Part shown: positions 16,599 to 24,263 of the stretch, in pieces
Layout: every line of letters starts with the position of its first letter
Numbering within the stretch: position 1 is the first letter of the stretch
Source: Candidatus Iainarchaeum andersonii SCGC AAA011-E11
GTDB lineage: Archaea > Iainarchaeota > Iainarchaeia > Iainarchaeales > Iainarchaeaceae
Assembly: GCA_000402355.1 (NCBI GenBank)
Contig: AQRS01000043.1
Location: 62,001-126,000 of the forward strand
Length of the DNA: 64,000 bases
Direction of reading: 5' to 3'
The notes under the pieces: generated by a model
Told to the model about the DNA's origin: nothing
The model's input: the letters and a program-made list of their open reading frames with translations, nothing else
The model's database searches: none
Translations under genes and position numbers: made by a program

Positions 16599-17249
16599 GT
16601 GAAAGGCATGAACCTGCGCATGACAAGCAACCTCGCGGCAATAGTGTTCGCCGTACTTCTATTGCTCGGCATTGGCGTAGCGCTGCTCCCGCAGGTTGAA
16701 CCAAGGGATGTGCTCGTGAAATGCCCAGACGGAACAAAAGCAGGCTCACTAAGCCAATGCGCCTGCCCAGGCGATTTTGAATGCTGCACCGACGGAACAT
16801 TCATGCAAAAGGCCTGTGACGGAAGGCTTGAATGCGTGAACAATGCGTGCGTTGCGAGGCAGTGCGACGCGGAGTGCTGCATAACCGAGGGCTTTGAAAG
16901 AAAGGAATGCCCCTCCGGATTGGCGTGCGGGAGGTTCGAGTGCGTCAAGCCGGCGTGCGAAAGCGAGTGCTGTGCCGCAAACTCCGTTTACGGGGAAAAA
17001 ACATGCGCAAACAACATGCAGTGCGTGAACGGAAAATGCGAACTCAACGCATGCAAAAGCCAGTGCTGTGCCGGAATAACCGGAACACAGGACAAGGCGT
17101 GCCCAGGCACGCTGGATTGCGTGAACGGAAAATGCGTGAAGCCGGCCTGCGAGGCCCAATGCTGCCCCCAGAACGACCCCAAATACCAGGAAAAGGAATG
17201 CCCCCCGCACCAGCACTGCGTGGGCAAGGTATGCATAGGCAATTTCTAG
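16599..17249 (+). CDS. Secreted or anchored cysteine-rich repeat protein
   Basis: 216 residues: a hydrophobic signal or anchor (AAIVFAVLLLLGIGVALLP), then five tandem units of about 32 residues with the pattern C-x3-CC-...-C-x5-C-x3-C (for example ACESECCAANS, CANNMQCVNGKCE). Over 30 cysteines with no other domain points to a disulfide-rich extracellular protein. Starts at 16608 or 16620 are also possible. I do not recognise the family. A thioredoxin-fold protein at 34 kb could help oxidise such proteins, but that is inference. Confidence 0.72.
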   Translation: MKGMNLRMTSNLAAIVFAVLLLLGIGVALLPQVEPRDVLVKCPDGTKAGSLSQCACPGDFECCTDGTFMQKACDGRLECVNNACVARQCDAECCITEGFERKECPSGLACGRFECVKPACESECCAANSVYGEKTCANNMQCVNGKCELNACKSQCCAGITGTQDKACPGTLDCVNGKCVKPACEAQCCPQNDPKYQEKECPPHQHCVGKVCIGNF

Positions 17250-17284
17250 AAACATTTTTAAGAACAGAAAACAATCTTTATTCC

Positions 17285-18664
17285 ATGAAGGACTGGAAAA
17301 GCATTGACGCGTTTTTCTCGCCGAAAAGCGTCGCGGTGATAGGCGCTTCGGAGCAGAAGGGAAGCGTCGGCTCGGCAATATTCGGAAACGTGGCAAAAAT
17401 CTACGGCACAAAAGCATTCCCTGTCAACCCGAAGCACGCGAAAATACAGGGGAAAAAAACCTACGCCTCCGTAAAGGACATTCCTTTTCCGGTTGACCTT
17501 GCAGTGATAGCGGTGCCGTCACAATTCGTTCCAAGCGCGCTTGAGGAGTGCATGGAAAAAAAATGCGGCGCCGCAATAATAGTGAGCGCGGGCTTCTCCG
17601 AAGTCGGGGAAAAAAAGCTCACCGCACAGATTTCTGAACTCATAAAGAAGCACCCGCACACAAGGGTAATGGGGCCAAACTGCGTGGGCGTAATGAACAA
17701 CCACTCGGGCCTTGACACGACATTCTTTTCAAGCGAAAGGATGCAGAAGCCAAAAAAAGGGAACCTTTCATTCATCTCGCAGTCCGGAGCGCTTGGCTCA
17801 ATGATACTTGACTGGGTCGCAACACAGGACTTCGGGATAAGCAAGTTCGCCTCATACGGAAACGCAATGGACGTTGATGAAGCCGATTTATTGGAATATT
17901 TCGGGCGCGACAAAAAAACCAAAGTCATTACAATGTACCTCGAGGGCGCGCGCGACGGCAGGAAATTCTACGAAACCGCAAAAAAGGTCTCCAGGCAAAA
18001 GCCCATAATAGTGCTCAAGGGCGGGCGCAGCGAGGAAACAAGCAAGGCAACGGCCTCGCACACCGGTTCTCTTGCAGGCTCTTCGAAAGTTTATGATGCC
18101 GTGTTCAAGCAGGCGGGAATAATACAGGTGAACGACCTCATCGAGCTTTTCAACGTCGCAAAACTGCTTGAAAAAGAGCCGCTGCCAAAGGGGAATCGCG
18201 TGCAGATAATAACCAACGGAGGCGGCTTTGGAATCGTGACAGCGGACCAGGTGATTGCAAACGGATTGAGGCTCGCGAAACTATCGCAAAAAACGGTTTC
18301 AGAGCTCGGGCACAAAATGCCCATGGCCACAATATCAAACCCCATGGACCTCATTGGCGACGCGGATGTCGCGCGATTCAAGGAGGCACTCAAGGCAACC
18401 ATAAGCGACAAAAATGCGGACATCATAATGGTGCTTGTCCTGTTTAACCTTCCGGCAATCGAGGCGCAGAAGCTGAGCATACTCAAGGGCGCGAGGAAAA
18501 AGCTCGCAAAGCCGATAATAGTGATTTCAATCGGCAGCGACTACACTGAAAAATACATGGGAAAAATAGAGAAAGCCGGATTCACAACCTTTACTTACCC
18601 GAGCATTGCGGCGCGCTCAATGAAGGAAATGGCTTCATACGCCGAATTCCTCAGGAAAGCTTAG
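17285..18664 (+). CDS. ADP-forming acyl-CoA synthetase, alpha subunit
   Basis: 459 residues. This enzyme class converts acetyl-CoA (or other acyl-CoA) plus ADP and phosphate to acid plus ATP, an archaeal fermentation route. Domains: CoA-binding (SVAVIGASEQKGSVGSAIF), then succinyl-CoA-ligase-like domains (MGPNCVGVMN; FISQSGALG), and the phosphohistidine site ATASHTGSLAGS. The beta subunit is not next to it, so it is either encoded elsewhere or the enzyme is split. Start at ATG 17285; the longer open frame overlaps the previous gene. Confidence 0.92.
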   Translation: MKDWKSIDAFFSPKSVAVIGASEQKGSVGSAIFGNVAKIYGTKAFPVNPKHAKIQGKKTYASVKDIPFPVDLAVIAVPSQFVPSALEECMEKKCGAAIIVSAGFSEVGEKKLTAQISELIKKHPHTRVMGPNCVGVMNNHSGLDTTFFSSERMQKPKKGNLSFISQSGALGSMILDWVATQDFGISKFASYGNAMDVDEADLLEYFGRDKKTKVITMYLEGARDGRKFYETAKKVSRQKPIIVLKGGRSEETSKATASHTGSLAGSSKVYDAVFKQAGIIQVNDLIELFNVAKLLEKEPLPKGNRVQIITNGGGFGIVTADQVIANGLRLAKLSQKTVSELGHKMPMATISNPMDLIGDADVARFKEALKATISDKNADIIMVLVLFNLPAIEAQKLSILKGARKKLAKPIIVISIGSDYTEKYMGKIEKAGFTTFTYPSIAARSMKEMASYAEFLRKA

Positions 18665-19884
18665 CTGTGTGAAACCTTTTCAAGCGCCTTCTCAAGCTCA
18701 TCTTCCGCAAGCAGGTCAAAAATCGCCTTCAGGTCAAAGGCGCCCCCGAAATCCGTTTCCTTGAGGTTTTTCTCCAGAATGTCGAAACCCATTGCCACAA
18801 TGGAAAGCCTCGACTTCTGGAGCTCGCGCAGCTCTGAAATTTTTTTCCTGAATGAATCCGCCAAAAAATTCTTGGAAACCGAAAGGAACGCCCTTCCGGA
18901 ATATGCCTCCGTTATTTCCTTGAGGTCAATATCCGCGGAAGAAAGGCCCTTCTTCAATGTTCCCTTCAAATTAATCCTTATCAGCGGCTTCATTTCCTGC
19001 TTTTCCCTCAGGTCAGATTCAATTGCGCTCCTGCATTCCCCCAAAATATTCTCCTGCGAAGCCGAATCCAGCAGAACCTTGTGGTAAAACATTTTTCTCT
19101 GCCTAGGAAAAGGCGTGAAGGAAAGTTCCTTTGAAGCGGAATCAAAAAAGAAAACGCCCTTAGGGGTCTTGCACTCAAGCTTCTTTATTGAAGTGGCTAT
19201 TGTGGAACCCGCAAGCAAAAAAGTGGTTTCCCGGAGCTTCTGCTCGTTAGCCCAGTGCAAATGGCCATTCACAATGAGGTCAAATCCCTCGGGCAAATCA
19301 TCAAGGGAAAGGGTTGCGACCATTTCATCATCGATAACAATGAACTCCTTGAAGGTCTGGTGCAAAAGAAGCAAATTGCACGCGCCCTTTTCCGGAACCG
19401 GATTCCATTGGTGAAGCACATCAAGCGCCCTTTTCTCCGGCACGGCGCCCAAACCGAAAACACAAACCCGCTCATTGCCCTTCTCAGCAATTATTTTTCC
19501 AGCATGAAGGTAAACAATCATCCCTGAAAGGTTCAACACATCCAACGCGGTTTTTGTTTCCTTGCCCCTGAATTCATGGTTCCCGTGAATAGTAATCAAA
19601 GGCAAACCGGAAATCTGCAGGGCTTTTTTTTCACTGTTCTTTTCCAGCACAAAAGAGGCGGCGGAAGAGCCGCTTTTCGCGAGCGAAAAGGATTCAATGG
19701 CGCGGTAAAGGACATTATGCGAAGGCACGGGAGCGTCGAAAATGTCGCCGCACAAAACGCAAAAATCCGCTTCCCCCTGCAAAGCAATTTTGATTGCCTG
19801 CCCTAGATTCTCGAACGACTCGGAATAGCGCTCGCCCTTCTCGTCAAAACCAAGGTGAGTGTCCGAAAAAACCGCTATCTTCAT
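18661..19884 (-). CDS. Mre11/SbcD-like DNA repair nuclease
   Basis: 407 residues. Calcineurin-type phosphodiesterase motifs in order: FSDTHLG, CGDIFDAPVPSHN, IHGNHE, LLLHQTF, and NGHLHWANEQ, as in Mre11. The C-terminal 120 residues would be the capping and Rad50-binding part, though no Rad50 gene is nearby. Its ATG overlaps the stop of the upstream HAD gene (ATGA), and its 3' end overlaps the convergent acyl-CoA synthetase gene by four bases. Confidence 0.88.
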   Translation of the reverse strand: MKIAVFSDTHLGFDEKGERYSESFENLGQAIKIALQGEADFCVLCGDIFDAPVPSHNVLYRAIESFSLAKSGSSAASFVLEKNSEKKALQISGLPLITIHGNHEFRGKETKTALDVLNLSGMIVYLHAGKIIAEKGNERVCVFGLGAVPEKRALDVLHQWNPVPEKGACNLLLLHQTFKEFIVIDDEMVATLSLDDLPEGFDLIVNGHLHWANEQKLRETTFLLAGSTIATSIKKLECKTPKGVFFFDSASKELSFTPFPRQRKMFYHKVLLDSASQENILGECRSAIESDLREKQEMKPLIRINLKGTLKKGLSSADIDLKEITEAYSGRAFLSVSKNFLADSFRKKISELRELQKSRLSIVAMGFDILEKNLKETDFGGAFDLKAIFDLLAEDELEKALEKVSHS

Positions 19885-20534
19885 GCGAAAAGGGCCTCCA
19901 TTCGCCTGAGATTGAGTTCCTTAAAGCTTTTAACAACTAAGTCCGCTTCAGAAAAATCGTGCATTGAAGTGAAAACGCCGGGCAAAGCAATTGCCTTTAA
20001 TCCGGCGCGCTTTGCGGCAGAAACCCCGATCATCGTGTCCTCAACCGCAACGCAGTTTTCCGCGTTTTTTCCGAGAAGCTTCACGGCACGGATGTAAACA
20101 TCAGGAGAGGGCTTGTACTTGCCCACATCTTCTACAGTCACAATCACGTTGAAAAAATTCTTGAGCCCGAACTTTTCAAGCACGAAATCCACGTTGTTCC
20201 TCACATTGGTTGTTGCAATGGCGCACGGCAGCTTTGCGGACTCTATTTCGCGAAGGAGCCTTTTCATTCCGCCGTCCGGCTCCATCTTCAGGCGCATTTC
20301 CTCGCGCGCAGGCACGGAAACTGATTCCACAAACTCCGCAAGATCTATTGCGAGGGAATATTTCTCGTTTATGTAAGCGAGCTTCTCGCTGAATGATTTC
20401 CCCACAAGCTCGGAAACCTCCTCATCCGTAATGCCTGCATGAATCCTTTTCAGGTACGCGCGCATGTGCCTGAAGTAATATTCGGGGGTGTTCGCAATCA
20501 CGCCGTCAAAATCGAAAACAACCGCCTCAATCAT
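19881..20534 (-). CDS. HAD-family phosphatase/phosphoglucomutase-like (1)
   Basis: 217 residues. HAD motif I VFDFDGVIANT, motif II Thr in IATTNVRN, Lys in GKYKPSPDVY, and motif IV VEDTMIGVSAAKRAG. A four-helix cap lies between I and II. Resembles beta-phosphoglucomutase/phosphoglycolate phosphatase relatives; the substrate cannot be read from sequence. It overlaps both neighbours by ATGA junctions. The open frame extends upstream but that part belongs to the previous gene. Confidence 0.87.
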   Translation of the reverse strand: MIEAVVFDFDGVIANTPEYYFRHMRAYLKRIHAGITDEEVSELVGKSFSEKLAYINEKYSLAIDLAEFVESVSVPAREEMRLKMEPDGGMKRLLREIESAKLPCAIATTNVRNNVDFVLEKFGLKNFFNVIVTVEDVGKYKPSPDVYIRAVKLLGKNAENCVAVEDTMIGVSAAKRAGLKAIALPGVFTSMHDFSEADLVVKSFKELNLRRMEALFA

Positions 20535-21169
20535 TTGAACAAAGCCTCCAGCCCTGCAATGCTTAATTCCGCGAGCGAATCCACAATCAAATCCGCGCCA
20601 AGCAAAAAATTCCTGTCGTAAGTTGTTGTAACCGCAACGCATTTTGCGCCCGCGTCCTTTGCAGCCTTGATGCCGAGGATTGCGTCCTCTATAACGAGGC
20701 ATTCTTTTATCGGGACTCCGAGCAAACGCGCCGCCTTGATGTAGCCCCCCGGATGCGGCTTTCCTTTTGAAACCTCATCAGCACCGAGAACAACCTGAAA
20801 AGAACCCCTTCCCCCTATTCCGTTGAGCACGTACTCAACAAACTCTTTCCTCGAATTGGAGACAACAGCCAAAGGATACTTCCCCTTCACCTTGAACAAA
20901 AACTCCAAAAAGCCCGGAAAAGGCTTTATGCCGATGCTTTGCTCCTTGAGGAAAGCGTAACGCTTCGCAACCAATGCCTCCCTTTTCTCCTCGCTCATTC
21001 CTGAAAAGCTTATTTTGAATGCATCGCTGGTGCGCATCACATCAAGCGCGGCAAGCTCCTTTTCGGAAAGAGTTTTGCCCACCTCGGAAAACACCTTTGC
21101 GGTTGCCTCGTGGTGCAAATGCATCGTATCCACAATGACGCCGTCAAAGTCGAACAAAATGGCCTTCAT
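20531..21169 (-). CDS. HAD-family phosphatase/phosphoglucomutase-like (2)
   Basis: 212 residues, paralogous to the next gene downstream: motif I LFDFDGVIVDT, motif II VVSNSRKEF, Lys in SKGKPHPGGY, motif IV IEDAILGIKAAKDAG. The tandem pair heads a three-gene operon ending with the Mre11-like nuclease. A minus-strand TATA box (GTTAAAAACC near 21222-21231) sits at the right distance upstream. Confidence 0.87.
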   Translation of the reverse strand: MKAILFDFDGVIVDTMHLHHEATAKVFSEVGKTLSEKELAALDVMRTSDAFKISFSGMSEEKREALVAKRYAFLKEQSIGIKPFPGFLEFLFKVKGKYPLAVVSNSRKEFVEYVLNGIGGRGSFQVVLGADEVSKGKPHPGGYIKAARLLGVPIKECLVIEDAILGIKAAKDAGAKCVAVTTTYDRNFLLGADLIVDSLAELSIAGLEALFK

Positions 21170-21276
21170 ACCATAATTTGGCGGCATAAGCGTTAAATTG
21201 CTATTCCGCAATAAGTTAGGTTTTTAACCCCGAATAAGCAATTTTCTGTAAAAGGATGGGGCAATTTGCACTTTTC

Positions 21277-21420
21277 TTTTTGGTCAAGCTTTGGCTTTTC
21301 CAAAAAACTAAGGGTTGCCCTTTTCTTTTTTCGTCACATTGCAAGCAGGGCTTGCGATGCCTCGCAAAAGCAAGGGGCTTTTGCAAGGACGTTTTTTCTT
21401 TTCTGCAGGAAAAGAAAAAA
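21277..21420. repeat. Array of five consecutive hairpins ahead of tRNA-Cys
   Basis: TTTTTGG...CCAAAAA (21277-21306), AAGGG-TTG-CCCTT (21310-21322), CATTGCAAGC-AGG-GCTTGCGATG (21337-21359), GCAAAAG...CTTTTGC (about 21364-21384), and a perfect 12-bp stem TTTTTTCTTTTC-TGCAG-GAAAAGAAAAAA (21392-21420). The last ends four bases before tRNA-Cys and occupies the place where its TATA box would be. Confidence 0.6.
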
Positions 21421-21424
21421 GGTT

Positions 21425-21495
21425 GCTGGGGTGTCAGAACGGTTATGTACCCGCCTGCAGAGCGGGCTAAGGGGGTTCAACTCCCTCCCCCAGCT
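21425..21495 (+). tRNA. tRNA-Cys (GCA)
   Basis: Acceptor stem GCTGGGG/CCCCAGC, anticodon stem CCCGC/GCGGG with loop CTGCAGA giving anticodon GCA, four-base variable loop, T-arm GGGGG-TTCAACT-CCCTC (one G-T pair), and discriminator T, the identity base of tRNA-Cys. The D-arm has the GG pair but only two Watson-Crick stem pairs. No CCA is encoded and no intron is present. Confidence 0.9.
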
Positions 21496-21639
21496 TTCCC
21501 CCTAAACGGTTACGAAAATCCTAGAAATAATCGCATCAAGCCAAAAATAACCATCAAATAAAGTATACATAACAAATAGCTGTTCGAGAAATTAGTTTCT
21601 TAACTGCAAAAGGTTTTATACCCGCCCTTACAATTATCT

Positions 21640-21660
21640 GTTAGCAGACGGATAGGTAGT
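21640..21660 (+). promoter_or_regulatory. Possible operator before the GNAT toxin-antitoxin pair
   Basis: A near-palindrome ATCTGT-tagcag-ACGGAT lies between a TATA-like GTTTTATACC (about 21613-21622) and the antitoxin ATG, where an autoregulating antitoxin would bind. Confidence 0.35.
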
Positions 21661-21667
21661 GATTGAG

Positions 21668-21817
21668 ATGGCTAAACCGATTGAACCGACACCAGTTTTA
21701 GAAGGCAAGGACGCAAAAGCGTTTTGGGATAGCTTGCAGAATGCCAAGTTTGATGAAAAAAAAGCTGTTGAGCTGGATAAGAGCAGGGTAATTTACAAAC
21801 TATTTTCTCAAAAATAA
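21668..21817 (+). CDS. Small antitoxin-like protein
   Basis: 49 residues (start MAKPIEPTPVLEGKDAKAFW). The IEPTPVLEGxDAxxF opening is one I associate with small archaeal proteins encoded just upstream of toxin-like genes. The stop is three bases before the GNAT gene, and a ribosome-site-like GATTGAG precedes the ATG. Likely the antitoxin partner of the next gene. Confidence 0.6.
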   Translation: MAKPIEPTPVLEGKDAKAFWDSLQNAKFDEKKAVELDKSRVIYKLFSQK

Positions 21818-21820
21818 ACA

Positions 21821-22459
21821 GTGGTTACAGTGGACACAAATACAAATAACGAAGACCACTTGACCAATCTTATCAAAGAAATCGATTGGCTGGAAATCCA
21901 GAAACTCGATGACAGCCATGACACATCCAAATTCTGCTGCGGTGAAACAAAAAACCACGAAGACCTTGATGCGTTCATCAAAGAAGATGCGTTAACCCAG
22001 CAAAAACAGAACATCAATGTGACCTATGTTGCGGTTGCCAAAGACACAAGCGAAGTAATCGGATTCGTAACCATACTAAATGACAGGCTAAGGGTATCAA
22101 ATGCCGAGAAAGAAGACATGAAAATTACCGCAAAATACAGTGACTTTCCAGCAACAAAAATCGGAAGGCTGGCAGTCAACAAAAAACATGTAAACAAGAA
22201 AGTAGCAACCAATATGCTCAGATTTGTAATGGGGTTGGCACTTGAAAGCGCCGACAAAATAGGCTGCAGATTCCTCATAGTGGACTCGTACCCGGAATCT
22301 TCAGATTTTTATATACAAAAAGGATATCTAAAAAATCAGGTGCAAGACCAGACAAGGACCAAATTCATAAAACAAAAACCTGACGGAAGCAAAGATATTA
22401 TTGATAAAACACAAAGAGAAACAATCAGCCTCAGATACGACCTCCTGAATCTGAAGTGA
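21821..22459 (+). CDS. GNAT-fold acetyltransferase, toxin-like
   Basis: 212 residues. The GNAT core is visible: FCCGETKNHEDLDAFIKEDA at the start is typical of TacT-like toxins, then VIGFVTILND, KIGRLAVNKKHV and the C-terminal IVDSYPESSDFYIQKGYLKN. TacT relatives acetylate aminoacyl-tRNA and stop translation. The acetyl-CoA loop (normally Q/RxxGxG) reads KHVNKKVAT, without glycines, so activity is doubtful. GTG start at 21821, or GTG at 21830. AT-rich compared with most of the window. Confidence 0.7.
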   Translation: MVTVDTNTNNEDHLTNLIKEIDWLEIQKLDDSHDTSKFCCGETKNHEDLDAFIKEDALTQQKQNINVTYVAVAKDTSEVIGFVTILNDRLRVSNAEKEDMKITAKYSDFPATKIGRLAVNKKHVNKKVATNMLRFVMGLALESADKIGCRFLIVDSYPESSDFYIQKGYLKNQVQDQTRTKFIKQKPDGSKDIIDKTQRETISLRYDLLNLK

Positions 22460-22559
22460 TTATCCGAAAAATTACGCGATAGAAATATTAAGAAGTTAGC
22501 GCATTATAATTACGAAAAACAAACCAGCGACTTTTGAGAGACCCGTCATTTGCGATACA

Positions 22560-22575
22560 GGTTCTCCCCCAGCTT
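22560..22575 (+). repeat. Copy of the tRNA-Cys 3' end (possible attachment site)
   Basis: GGTTCTCCCCCAGCTT shares an 11-base exact match (TCCCCCAGCTT) with the 3' end of tRNA-Cys at 21486-21496. The two copies bracket the antitoxin-GNAT pair as direct repeats, as expected after site-specific integration into a tRNA gene. No integrase is present. Confidence 0.45.
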
Positions 22576-22664
22576 ACCAACACTTTTGATGTTGCACCTG
22601 ACTCTTGCAAAATCGAACAAAACTTATTAATGGATTTTAAAGGTTCGCACAATGATATTTGTAT

Positions 22665-24245
22665 ATGTCCCTTACAATCAAAAACCTCTCAATATCCATC
22701 GGCAAAATGGAAATACTGCTTGATGAGAGCGTGGGAATTGCAGATGGCTCAAAAGTTGGGTTAATTGGCAGAAACGGAGTTGGAAAAACAACATTTCTCA
22801 AGGCAATTCTAGGCCAAGTGGACTATACGGGAAGCATTGAATTCACCGGCAAAGCCGCTTATTTTTCCCAGCATGTTGATTTAGACCCAAACAAAACAGT
22901 TCGGGAAACAATAGGGGAGAGCGCCACTATACACCATCAAAACCCTTTTCAGGAAAAATTGGAAGAGATTGAAAAACAAATTTCAGACCCTGCCATTAGC
23001 CAGAACAATGCCAGCCAATTAGAGAAATTAACGCAGCGCTACTCAGAACTTCTCGCAAAAATGGCACACCATCAAACACTGGCCCCTGCAAACAAAATCA
23101 AATCTGTTTTGAAAACACTGGAAGTCCGGGAAGCCTGGCTTGACCAAACAGTCGGGTCCCTTTCAACCGGACAGCGGGCAATTATTGCACTTGCACAGAT
23201 TTTATCCTCTGAGGCAAACTTTTTGCTCCTCGACGAGCCGACAAACCACCTGGATTTCAAACGCCTGGGCATTCTGGAAAAATACCTGCAAACATTCAGG
23301 GGAACAGTGCTCATGGTTACGCATGACAGGCATTTTTTGGACCAGGTGTGCGACACTATTTTAAAAATAGAAAAAGGAAAATGGATCAAGTATAAAGGAA
23401 ACTATTCGGATTATGTGAAAACGCGCGAAGCAGCCTTTGAAGCCCAGACAACGGCCTACAATCTTGAAAACAAATACCTCGCAATTGAAAAAGACAAGAT
23501 TGCAAGAATCGGCAAAAGCCCGCAGAAAGTAACGCAGGGAAAATACCGGGAAAGGCTTTTGGAGAAACGTGAAATCGTGGAAAAACCCGATATGGACAAA
23601 TCACAATTCAAAACGCATTTTGATGCCTCACCCATTTCATCCGCAGTAGTTTTAGAACTTGCAGACCTGTGCGTCGGATATGACAAGCCGCTTATTTCAA
23701 ACATAAATTTTAAAGTCGGCACAAACCAACGAATCATTTTAATAGGCGAAAACGGGCTTGGCAAAAGTACGCTATTCAAAACCATTGAAGGGCGCATCAA
23801 GGCAATTTCAGGAGAAGTAATTTTGGACCACCAGGCAAAACTAGGATATGTGGACCAGGAACTAAAGGACCTGACAAGCGAGGCTACATTGTATGATGAA
23901 ATACATTCCATGCTCAAGGATATGGCCAAAACGCGCCAAAACTTATCCATGATGGGATTTATTGCCGACAAAGAAGTATTCAAACCAATTTCACAACTAT
24001 CAATGGGCGAGAAATCGCGGCTCAATCTGCTAAAAATCCTAATTGAAAAACCCAATTTGCTCCTGCTGGATGAGCCCACCAACCATCTTGATATTGATGC
24101 CAGAGAAATTATTGAAAAAGCATTCCTCAACTATGACGGCGCCATTCTGGCAGTGTCTCATGACCGATATTTTATTGAAAAAATTGCACAGCGGATCTTT
24201 AAAGTGAGCAATGGAGCCATAAAAGAAATTCCTGTGAAGCACTAA
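22665..24245 (+). CDS. ABC-F family ATPase
   Basis: 526 residues with two ABC ATPase domains and no membrane segment. Domain 1: Walker A GRNGVGKTTF, signature LSTGQR, Walker B LLLDEPTNHLDF. Domain 2: GENGLGKSTL, LSMGEKSRL, LLLDEPTNHLDI. The interdomain linker is charged. ABC-F proteins act on the ribosome, in translation rescue or drug resistance. They are common in bacteria and rare in archaea; this copy is AT-rich and sits beside the tRNA-Cys island, so transfer from bacteria is likely. Start at ATG 22665, preferred to TTG 22659. Confidence 0.9.
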   Translation: MSLTIKNLSISIGKMEILLDESVGIADGSKVGLIGRNGVGKTTFLKAILGQVDYTGSIEFTGKAAYFSQHVDLDPNKTVRETIGESATIHHQNPFQEKLEEIEKQISDPAISQNNASQLEKLTQRYSELLAKMAHHQTLAPANKIKSVLKTLEVREAWLDQTVGSLSTGQRAIIALAQILSSEANFLLLDEPTNHLDFKRLGILEKYLQTFRGTVLMVTHDRHFLDQVCDTILKIEKGKWIKYKGNYSDYVKTREAAFEAQTTAYNLENKYLAIEKDKIARIGKSPQKVTQGKYRERLLEKREIVEKPDMDKSQFKTHFDASPISSAVVLELADLCVGYDKPLISNINFKVGTNQRIILIGENGLGKSTLFKTIEGRIKAISGEVILDHQAKLGYVDQELKDLTSEATLYDEIHSMLKDMAKTRQNLSMMGFIADKEVFKPISQLSMGEKSRLNLLKILIEKPNLLLLDEPTNHLDIDAREIIEKAFLNYDGAILAVSHDRYFIEKIAQRIFKVSNGAIKEIPVKH

Positions 24246-24263
24246 TCAATGCATGAATTCGCA

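Noticed and set aside
16907..17284. N-terminal extension of the acyl-CoA synthetase alpha subunit
   Set aside because: It overlaps the Cys-rich protein gene in another frame; the family start (SVAVIGAS after about 16 residues) fits ATG 17285.
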